29,725 nt of DNA from JBCCEV01 sp039030125 (lineage in GTDB: Bacteria; Pseudomonadota; Gammaproteobacteria; Ga0077536): positions 1-29,725 of the forward strand of contig JBCCEV010000032.1 of NCBI GenBank assembly GCA_039030125.1, given 5' to 3'. Below, piece by piece: positions 23,843-29,725 of the stretch. A model generated the notes under the pieces. It was given only the letters and a program-made list of their open reading frames with translations. It was not told the DNA's origin and did not search any database. The position numbers and the translations under genes are program-made. How positions within the stretch are numbered: position 1 is the stretch's first letter; every line of letters begins with the position of its first letter.

Positions 23843-24271
23843 TCAGGCGTGGCAGTGGTCTTCTCGGCACAGACGGTAGTTGCGAAGATGTCCCGCGATA
23901 AGGAGGACGCCGCCGGTGAGCGTGGCCAGCCGCTCGCCCGTGCCGCCGAGCAGCTCGTGCCCCCACAATGCGGCGAGCACCAACGCCAGCAGTCCCGCGC
24001 CGCCAAGCCACACGACCGTCGTGTCCTTATGGCGCAAGCATCCCAAAGCCATCGCCAGCACACTGGTCGGCAAAATCAGCCAGAGCAGATAAAAATGAAA
24101 GTCCTCGCTCGTAAACAACGAACTCGTCAGCACGGGGAAGATAATGAGAGCGACCGGGGTGAGCAGGCAATGCACGGCACATAAGGTAGACGCCGATATG
24201 GCCGCGACGTCCAGTGATTTTTGCATCCCGGCGTTTGCTTTGGGTTCGATTACGGGGTCGAGCTGATGCAT
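23843..24271 (-). CDS. MerC-domain membrane protein
   Basis: A 142-residue MerC-family protein with four probable membrane helices: SASTLCAVHCLLTPVALIIF, FYLLWLILPTSVLAMALG, VVWLGGAGLLALVLAAL, and ATLTGGVLLIAGHL. The CAVHC pair (Cys31, Cys35) in the first helix and CREDHCHA at the C-terminus are the metal-binding features of this family, which was first described for mercury import. In the zinc operon a role in metal handling at the inner membrane is likely; a mercury role is not supported, as no mer genes are nearby. It is the first gene of the operon that continues with DUF2796. ATG 24226 (Met16) is an alternative start. Confidence 0.85.
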   Translation of the reverse strand: MHQLDPVIEPKANAGMQKSLDVAAISASTLCAVHCLLTPVALIIFPVLTSSLFTSEDFHFYLLWLILPTSVLAMALGCLRHKDTTVVWLGGAGLLALVLAALWGHELLGGTGERLATLTGGVLLIAGHLRNYRLCREDHCHA

Positions 24272-24378
24272 GAATGGATGGGTTGGCCACCAAGGCGTTG
24301 AAAGCAGCCTGACATTTTAAGGGATCCCCACACCAGTGAGTACCGTCCTCACTAAGACCCCGCAGGCACGATTAAGTT

Positions 24379-25494
24379 TTAAAGGTCGTGCAGCGCCGCC
24401 ATTTCGTCGATTATCTCGCGCTGCAAGGTTTCAACCCGCGCATTCGGTTGCCAGGCCTGGAACATCTCGAGCATGGGGTCCACCACATCGGTCCGTTCGC
24501 CGGCCAGCGTTTCCGTCGCGGCATGTACGCAAAACGGGACGTAGGATTCGGCATACCCGCCCTCATGAACCATCACCAGGCGTCCTTCGCAGAGTTGATC
24601 AGCGAGTTCCAAGACTTGGTGCGTGAGCTGCCGATACGATTCGCTATGTAAGAGCATGCGCGCGAGTGGGTCGACCCCGCTCGCGTCGTAACCTGAGGCG
24701 ACAATAATGAGGTCTGGCTGGTGTCGCTCAATGGCGGGAACCACCATGCGCTCCATCGCATACATATAGGCGTTGTGCCCGCCACCGGGTAGCAGCGGCA
24801 CGTTGATGTTGAAGCCGAGTCCAGCACCCTCGCCGCGTTCCTCAGCGCCACTGTAACCGGGCGGGAAACAGCCCTCCTGATGGAGAGAAATAGTGAGCAC
24901 CTCGGCGCGATCATAAAACACGGCCTGAGTGCCGTTGCCATGATGTACGTCCCAGTCGAGCACCACGACCCGCTCGACCCCGTGCTCCGCTCGCGCCTTT
25001 TCAATTGCGATTGGAATGTTCGCGAGCAGACAAAATCCCATCGGTTTATCGGGTAGACAATGATGGCCCGGCGGGCGGGACATCGAGTAAGCATTTTGAT
25101 AGTCGCCTTTAAGCACGCCGTCCACCGCGCTGATCGCAAGGCCGGCAGAGACCTTTGCGATGTCATAACTTCCCGGCCCAAATGGCGCAATGGGGCCAAG
25201 TTCCCCACCTTGGGCGTCCGATAATTCGCGAAAGCTCTCGATGTACGTGTTGGGATGAACACGCAACAGGTCTTCCTCGGTGGCGCTGGGCGCGCTTTGC
25301 ATGACAACGGAATCGGCGAGACCGGAAACCTGCAACAAGGAAATTGCGCGACGTTTGGACTCTGGTGATTCGGCAAGACCGGCGCCCGCGGGCGGTTGCA
25401 CCCAGCCACCGACCGGCGAGACGAGGGCGAACAATCCCTGGGTACTGTGCCAAAGACACCGTTCATCGTGGAAAAATGCAGTTTGCTTCGTCAT
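24379..25494 (-). CDS. HDAC-family (class II) deacetylase / acetylpolyamine amidohydrolase-like
   Basis: A 371-residue arginase-deacetylase fold enzyme. Zinc ligands are Asp182 and His184 in VVVLDWDVHHGNGTQ and Asp270 in IVASGYDASG. The catalytic histidine pair is His144-His145 in SRPPGHHCLPD, and HEGGYAESYVP at 310-320 holds Tyr314 in the oxyanion position. The protein removes acetyl groups from lysines, polyamines or other amides; bacterial members vary. The first residues are MTKQTAFFHDERCLWHSTQG, in keeping with class II bacterial members. The spacer to the MerC gene is 107 bases and holds an AGTGAG-n7-CTCACT dyad, so the two genes are probably separate units. Confidence 0.92.
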   Translation of the reverse strand: MTKQTAFFHDERCLWHSTQGLFALVSPVGGWVQPPAGAGLAESPESKRRAISLLQVSGLADSVVMQSAPSATEEDLLRVHPNTYIESFRELSDAQGGELGPIAPFGPGSYDIAKVSAGLAISAVDGVLKGDYQNAYSMSRPPGHHCLPDKPMGFCLLANIPIAIEKARAEHGVERVVVLDWDVHHGNGTQAVFYDRAEVLTISLHQEGCFPPGYSGAEERGEGAGLGFNINVPLLPGGGHNAYMYAMERMVVPAIERHQPDLIIVASGYDASGVDPLARMLLHSESYRQLTHQVLELADQLCEGRLVMVHEGGYAESYVPFCVHAATETLAGERTDVVDPMLEMFQAWQPNARVETLQREIIDEMAALHDL

Positions 25495-25899
25495 TGGAGT
25501 CCCAACTGGTCTAAGAGAAATTTACGGACAAGGAACGGCGTGAGGCCTCATCGATTTGACTTTAGGGCGCCCGGCAGCTTGCGCATAACGTTGCCCAACC
25601 CACCCCAAACCCGTGTGGTAGGGCAATAAGCCGCCTCGATTGGTGTTGGCCACACTTAACCTTAGCGGGCGCGCACTTTAAGGAAACCCCCATAGGGTGA
25701 ATAGTGTACCCGCCTGCGCGCAGGGTTTGTCGAGCACGGCAAACAGCACCTGAACCTTGTAGCGTAATAAATGATTGTCAGACGCAGAGTTTATTCATTA
25801 GGTCGTCTGCCGAGTCCAATCCCGGTAACATCAGGCACCGGGGAAGCATTAAAAAAATAGTGAACGCAAGCAAACGTCTCTAACGGTTGAGAAAGCCTA
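25495..25899. other. Divergent intergenic region between the deacetylase and the spondin-domain gene
   Basis: This 405-base gap has no supported gene. It holds the long imperfect hairpin TTGCCCAACC (25591-25600) / GGTAGGGCAA (25617-25626), with one A-A mismatch and a 16-base loop. It also holds AT-rich promoter-like stretches near 25757-25800 and 25849-25860. GTAGCGTAATAAATGATT near 25760 keeps only one half of the Zur-like core and is not called. Promoters for both flanking genes should lie here. Confidence 0.45.
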
Positions 25900-26673
25900 G
25901 TGCCCAAGTCGATCACAATCCCCGCGCTCGTTGCCGCCGTCTTCGGCTTGGCGCTATCGCTGGCTTCGAGCGCTTTGGCCGTAACCTACAAGGTGAGCTT
26001 CCATGGGCTTTGGAACGCGAGCCAAGTGAATTTAAGCGCCTTACCTCCCGGCGCCCACTTTACGCAGCTTGTCGGCGCGACGCATGTGGCGGGCGCGACT
26101 TTCTGGACGCCCGGAACGCCCGCAAGCCCGGGGGTTGAAGCGGTTGCTGAGGACGGGAATCCGTTCCCTTTGCTGCAGGAGGTTACCCCCGCAGTGAACG
26201 CCGGCGACCTTGGTGGTTTCATCACCGTTGCGGATATTTATACCTTTCCATCGACAACCACCTCCACGTTCGAAATCACCGAGGCGCATCCTCGCGTGTC
26301 GTTGATCTCGATGGTAGCACCGAGCCCGGATTGGTTTGTTGGCGTCAGCGAGGTCGCCCTCTATAACGGCACGTCCTGGGTTCCCCAACTCAGTATCGAC
26401 CTGACCCCGTGGGATGCGGGCACGGAGGATGGCAACGCGTTTGATCTCAGCAATCCGCCAACTTCACCACAGGGTGTCATCGCCAATGTCTTTGACTCTC
26501 CGTTTATCGGGCAGCCGGTGATCGCCAGGGTGGAATTTGAACTCCTAACGCCGCTGCCACCGAGCGCGCCTGAGGTAGCGGTGCCATTGGGAGTTTGGCC
26601 GATGACCATTCTTGGGTTGTTGCTCAGCGCTGGCGGTGCAGTGGCGAGCCGTTCGCGCTTAGCGCGCCGCTGA
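25900..26673 (+). CDS. Spondin-domain secreted protein with C-terminal sorting-like tail
   Basis: A 257-residue protein starting at GTG 25900, with a signal peptide of about 27 residues ending ALA. The spondin N domain is clear: KVSFHGLWNASQVN, PPGAHFTQLVGATH at 49-62, FWTPGTPASPGVEAVAEDG, VSLISMVAPSPDWFVGVSEV with Asp144 and Trp145, and PWDAGTEDGNAF at 170-181. The C-terminus has VAVPLGVWPMTILGLLLSAGG, then RSRLARR, a short hydrophobic anchor with a basic tail resembling a PEP/VPLPA-type sorting signal. Spondin domains mediate cell or matrix contacts in animals; bacterial members are surface-exposed and of unknown role. It is the third protein in the window with such a tail. Confidence 0.86.
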   Translation: MPKSITIPALVAAVFGLALSLASSALAVTYKVSFHGLWNASQVNLSALPPGAHFTQLVGATHVAGATFWTPGTPASPGVEAVAEDGNPFPLLQEVTPAVNAGDLGGFITVADIYTFPSTTTSTFEITEAHPRVSLISMVAPSPDWFVGVSEVALYNGTSWVPQLSIDLTPWDAGTEDGNAFDLSNPPTSPQGVIANVFDSPFIGQPVIARVEFELLTPLPPSAPEVAVPLGVWPMTILGLLLSAGGAVASRSRLARR

Positions 26674-26734
26674 GGTTTCCGGCGCGAACTGCCAGGCGCG
26701 ACGGGCAGCGATTGCACTGAAGCGCGCTCGTTGC

Positions 26735-27142
26735 TTATCGGCGTTTTTTCTTCTCAGTGGGTCCGCCGGCGTCTCGCCAGGCGGGCATCCCGCCTGAAAG
26801 CTGCGCGACGTTGTCGATGCCAATGTCCTTAAGCGCCTTCGCCGAGAGCGCCGAGCGCGGGTTACCGTTACAGAACAGCACATAAGTTTTGGCCTGATCT
26901 CCGTAGATGTCGCGGTAGTAAGGGCTCTGGGGATCAAACCAGAATTCGATCATGCCGCGCGGCGCATGGTGGGAACCTTCGATGGTGTCGCTCTTTTCGA
27001 CTTCCCGAATATCGCGCACATCAACAAAGATAAGGTCGCCATCGTCTTTGCGTGCGAGCGCCTGTTCGCAGGAAATCGTAGCGACAGCCGCGAGTGCTTG
27101 TTCGGCCAACTGCATGATGCCGGCCGCTGTGCTGTCACCCAT
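26735..27142 (-). CDS. Rhodanese-like sulfurtransferase
   Basis: A 135-residue single rhodanese domain. The active loop is VLFCNGNPRSALSA with Cys91; DLIFVDVRDIREVEKSDTIEGSHHAPRG and LSGGMPAWRDAGGP are standard family blocks. It moves sulfane sulfur, for example from thiosulfate or a persulfide donor. The loop CNGNPRS is a small variant of the usual C-x-x-G-x-R-S. The C-terminus ends in a KKKRR run, unusual but not frameshifted. ATG 27142 has GAGGG upstream. It follows the class V aminotransferase after 86 bases on the same strand, a partner that could supply persulfide. Confidence 0.9.
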   Translation of the reverse strand: MGDSTAAGIMQLAEQALAAVATISCEQALARKDDGDLIFVDVRDIREVEKSDTIEGSHHAPRGMIEFWFDPQSPYYRDIYGDQAKTYVLFCNGNPRSALSAKALKDIGIDNVAQLSGGMPAWRDAGGPTEKKKRR

Positions 27143-27228
27143 CAGTCATACCCTCTCTAAAACGGTGCTCATAATAACTCGCCTGTCGACGGCCCCGGCG
27201 CATGTTCTTAAATGCTTTGGTCACTGGT

Positions 27229-28308
27229 TTAGCTTGCAATTAATGCCATCAGCGTTTCGATCGCGGCTTCTATTTCGCTCGTGCTCTGTTCGATCCCAAC
27301 GGAAATCCGAACAAGCCCTGCGGTTTCGCTCCCGAGCGTTTGATGCGCCAGCGGGGCGCATTGCAGACCGCAGCCAACGGTAATTGCGGACTTTTTCAAC
27401 GAGTCGGCAAACTCGGTGCTTGATTGGCCGCTAACCGAAAAGGCGATGGTCGGCATTCGCTGTGTTGGCTCGCGGAACCGCACGCAACGAGCGCCTGCAT
27501 CTTCAAGCGCGGATTCAATGAGACGGATCTGCTCGCGCCCTCGCGCAAGCTGGCGCGATCGATGGTTTTCCTCCAGCCACCCAAGCGCCGCCCGCAACCC
27601 TGCGAGCGCAACCTGATCGACCGATCCGACGTCACAATAACCGGGGCGGTATTTCCCGTCGCCGCACTTCATGCGCGCGCTGTCGCCGATGTAAAGTCCG
27701 CCGATCCCCCACGGGCCTTGTAGGCCTTTATGCCCACCGAACGCGACGAGATCGGCACCAAGGGTTACCAGGTTCAGGTCCAGCCAACCGACCACTTGCG
27801 CAGCATCAATCAATACTTGTGCGCCGTGCCGGTGGGCAAGCTCGATCGCCCCTTCAACGGGTAGTAAATCCCCGGTGACATTCGCCGCGGCCGTCATCGC
27901 AACCAATCCAACATCTTGAGCGGATAATTCGTCTTCCAGCCGGTTGAGATCGAAGGGACTATCGTGACTCGCGCCCACGTATGCCACCGCGACATCGGCG
28001 CTCTTAAGTTTCAGCAGCGGGCGGTGCAGCGCATGGTGTTCCCAGGTGCTGGTTAGCACGCGCTTGCGCCCGCCCAGATCGATATCCCCAAGCCCCACTG
28101 CCAGCGACGATGTGCAACCGGGCGTCAACAACAGTTGTTCTGCATTCTGAATGCCGAAGAATGCTGCGATCAGGTGATGGGCTTCATTAAAGTCGCCGCC
28201 CCATTCGCTGGGCGCGCGAACCATCGCTGCCTTTACGGCATCGACCACCGCTTGCGGTTTAGGCCAACTGGTGCCTGCGTGATTGAGGTAGATATCGTGC
28301 TCAGCCAT
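27229..28308 (-). CDS. Class V aminotransferase, cysteine desulfurase-like
   Basis: A 359-residue PLP enzyme. The N-terminal YLNHAGTSWPKP is typical of the NifS/SufS group. The PLP site is VAFGGHKGLQGPWG with Lys194, preceded by VLIDAAQVVGWLDL (Asp168 pairs with the ring nitrogen). Near the end, GCGLQCAPLAHQTLG holds the cysteine that, in SufS-like enzymes, carries the persulfide. It should take sulfur (or selenium) from cysteine or selenocysteine; the substrate cannot be settled here. It is clustered with a rhodanese. It is not part of an ISC or SUF operon, as no scaffold genes are adjacent. Confidence 0.87.
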   Translation of the reverse strand: MAEHDIYLNHAGTSWPKPQAVVDAVKAAMVRAPSEWGGDFNEAHHLIAAFFGIQNAEQLLLTPGCTSSLAVGLGDIDLGGRKRVLTSTWEHHALHRPLLKLKSADVAVAYVGASHDSPFDLNRLEDELSAQDVGLVAMTAAANVTGDLLPVEGAIELAHRHGAQVLIDAAQVVGWLDLNLVTLGADLVAFGGHKGLQGPWGIGGLYIGDSARMKCGDGKYRPGYCDVGSVDQVALAGLRAALGWLEENHRSRQLARGREQIRLIESALEDAGARCVRFREPTQRMPTIAFSVSGQSSTEFADSLKKSAITVGCGLQCAPLAHQTLGSETAGLVRISVGIEQSTSEIEAAIETLMALIAS

Positions 28309-28434
28309 CTCATCGCCTAGGTCGCTCAGTGGATGGCAGTACTCGCTTTGTGGTGCTCGCGCCGCGCGTCGCCGTCAATTAAGGCGACAGAGCCCATACA
28401 TCCTTAAAGAGGCTTCGGTGCCTTATTCACTAGC

Positions 28435-29085
28435 TTACCCATGAGCACCCGATCGCGCGACCAGATACACCCCACGCTTGGGAGCCGGTAGCCAGCGGTG
28501 TTCAATTTGAAAGCCAGCGTCTTGGTGCCAGCGGATGAGATCCGTCTCGCCAAAGACATTGACGTAAGGCATCAATCTTGCCCAACGCCCTAGCGGGGCC
28601 AGCAACTTGAATACCGGCATGAAATCTTTGATGCAAGCGGTCGTCGAGATCAGCAAGCCGCCGGGCTTTAGGAGCGCACTAAGCTGCGAGAGAGCTTGGT
28701 CAACATCAGATAGCAAATGGAGAATGCTGTGGGCAATGATCACATCGTAGGTCACACCTTCATGACCGGGCGCGTCGACGCTCGCGATTTCGAAATCGAT
28801 GTTGTCCACGCCCGCGCGTTCTGCCTTATTGCGGGCGATTTCGATCATCTTCGTCGAAATATCGAGCGCGCGAATGTGTTGGACGCGTGTCGCGTGATGT
28901 AAGGCGGTTGAGCCTGTACCACAACCGATTTCCAGCACGGTGTTATGCGAGCGAAGATAGGAATCGGTCTTGGCAAGTTTGGTTTCGTAGACCTCTTGAT
29001 CGGGCACGGGTTTCGCCGCGTAACGTTCAGCAATACGGTCCCAAAAACGCGCTTCACGGTGTATCGGGGTCTTAATGGCCTGCAT
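28435..29085 (-). CDS. Class I SAM-dependent methyltransferase
   Basis: A 216-residue methyltransferase with the Rossmann motif I VLEIGCGTGSTALHHA, motif II IRALDISTKMIEIARNKAE, the acidic-loop IDFEIASVDAP, motif IV YDVIIAHSILHLLSD and KPGGLLISTT. Only the small C-terminal part differs from the most common 'methyltransferase 11/25' form, and the substrate is unknown. GGAG lies before ATG 29085. The gene starts three bases after the stop of another methyltransferase gene, whose end contains this ribosome site, so they are coupled. Confidence 0.9.
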   Translation of the reverse strand: MQAIKTPIHREARFWDRIAERYAAKPVPDQEVYETKLAKTDSYLRSHNTVLEIGCGTGSTALHHATRVQHIRALDISTKMIEIARNKAERAGVDNIDFEIASVDAPGHEGVTYDVIIAHSILHLLSDVDQALSQLSALLKPGGLLISTTACIKDFMPVFKLLAPLGRWARLMPYVNVFGETDLIRWHQDAGFQIEHRWLPAPKRGVYLVARSGAHG

Positions 29086-29088
29086 ATT

Positions 29089-29725
29089 TCATTCTCCAGT
29101 GGCAGCGCGTGCCAAGGCTGGCAGGCTAATGAGTCCGGTAAGACCGGGCAACTTGCTTGGTGATCGCTGCGGTTGCAAACCGGCCTCTTGAAGCCAGCTT
29201 TGAGCGAGTTGATCGGAGAGGCGATGGGTACGCCACTTCAGTTGAACATAGCGCCCGAGCAAAGAAGTCCGAGTGAAACAAGCCACCAGCCAACCACCCG
29301 GTTTAAGCACGCGTCGCATTTCTTTAAGCGCGACGATTGGATCGGGCAGATGCTCCAGAATATGTGCCGCGATGATCAAATCAAAGCGGTTTGCCGGGTA
29401 GGGCAAGGTCCTAACGTTGGCTTGGATCACCCGCGCTTCGATGTTGCTTGCGCGCAGGTTTCGTCGAGTTTCGGCGACCATTGCCGGTGAGATATCCACC
29501 CCATCGATGAGAAGTGGCCCGGCCCAGGTGCGTGCGAGCGCCAGCGAAAACTGCCCGCCTCCAATCCCGCAGTCGAGCGCCCTAAGCGTTCTCGTGCGGG
29601 CGAGCTGGGATTGCGTAAGAAACCTTTCAAATAGGAAGTCATAGCCCCGTGGCGCACCGAGTCGTGAAGTGGTGCGCTGCCATTTGGGTGCCGCGCGATC
29701 GTAGCGCTCGGCAAGTTCAAAGGCA
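29089..29725 (-). CDS. Class I SAM-dependent methyltransferase (N-terminus outside the window)
   Basis: The frame is open to the last base, with 211 codons in view ending at TGA 29091-29089. The first visible residues are AFELAERYDRAAPKWQR, then motif I LDCGIGGGQFSLAL, VDISPAMVAETRRNL, FDLIIAAHILEHLPDP and KPGGWLVACFTRTS. This is a UbiE/type 11-like methyltransferase; its substrate is not known. Its end overlaps the ribosome binding region of the next methyltransferase, so the pair probably forms an operon and may modify one pathway intermediate in turn. Confidence 0.87.
   Translation of the reverse strand, partial: AFELAERYDRAAPKWQRTTSRLGAPRGYDFLFERFLTQSQLARTRTLRALDCGIGGGQFSLALARTWAGPLLIDGVDISPAMVAETRRNLRASNIEARVIQANVRTLPYPANRFDLIIAAHILEHLPDPIVALKEMRRVLKPGGWLVACFTRTSLLGRYVQLKWRTHRLSDQLAQSWLQEAGLQPQRSPSKLPGLTGLISLPALARAATGE

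Noticed and set aside
23741..24011. The 292-residue open frame that extends DUF2796 upstream over the MerC gene.
   Set aside because: The N-terminal part is Arg-rich shadow sequence of the MerC gene in another frame. The DUF2796 homology and signal-like segment begin around 23741.
25755..25780. GTAGCGTAATAAATGATT upstream of the spondin-domain gene, similar to half of the Zur-like box.
   Set aside because: Only one half (GTAATAA) matches; the second half does not form the palindrome, so it was not called as a Zur site.
26735..26760. Lys/Arg run at the rhodanese C-terminus, considered as a frameshift.
   Set aside because: The rhodanese domain is complete before it and the frame ends normally 24 bases later; a basic tail is the simpler reading.
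28408..28435. AGGC-ACCGAA-GCCT hairpin after the methyltransferase gene, considered as a terminator.
   Set aside because: A four-base stem with only CTTT after it is too weak to call.

Overview
The window looks like chromosomal DNA of a free-living, probably marine or aquatic gammaproteobacterium. I infer this from moderately GC-rich, densely packed genes, secreted proteins with PEP/VPLPA-CTERM-type tails, DUF1800-DUF1501 pairs, a DUF2796/MacB-like/DUF3299 zinc cluster, a COG0523 GTPase and Zur-like operators. There are no rRNA, tRNA, IS, phage or CRISPR signatures. I count 34 protein genes, of which the two at the edges are cut off.

Layout. 1-5.3 kb holds small-molecule and detoxification enzymes: an ACC-synthase-like PLP aminotransferase (partial), two glutathione-transferase-like proteins, an alpha/beta hydrolase whose nucleophile serine is glycine, an isochorismatase-fold amidohydrolase, a small unknown protein and an OsmC-family protein. 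5.5-7.8 kb holds a VPLPA-CTERM surface protein, a 2OG-Fe(II) oxygenase and a DsbA/HCCA-isomerase-like protein behind a LacI-type palindrome. 8.1-14.4 kb holds two DUF1800-DUF1501 modules in tandem with a tiny gene and an operator-like inverted repeat between them. 14.5-18.7 kb holds a Zur-repressed-type all3515-like secreted protein, a second isochorismatase-like hydrolase, two NTF2-like proteins, a bicupin and a GFA/CENP-V protein. 19.0-24.3 kb is a zinc-homeostasis block: a COG0523 GTPase facing a minus-strand operon for a MerC-like membrane protein, a ZrgA-type histidine-rich protein, a MacB-like ATPase and permease, a DUF3299 lipoprotein and a small exported Cys/His protein. 24.4-29.7 kb holds an HDAC-family deacetylase, a spondin-domain surface protein, a rhodanese, a cysteine-desulfurase-like class V aminotransferase and two SAM methyltransferases.

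Most striking observation: the OsmC-family gene (minus strand, 5312-4788) is interrupted by an in-frame TGA exactly where this family has its conserved first cysteine. The frame stays open for 94 more codons of good OsmC sequence. Directly after the TGA is a stem-loop with a GGUC apical loop, at almost the same spacing as the E. coli fdhF SECIS. This looks like a selenocysteine-containing OsmC protein; a point-mutation pseudogene or stop-restart translation are the alternatives.

Second observation: the COG0523 GTPase and the all3515-like gene share a 13-base core (AATGTAATAACGT) inside 18-bp imperfect palindromes that resemble Zur boxes. This ties both genes to zinc limitation, as expected for their families.
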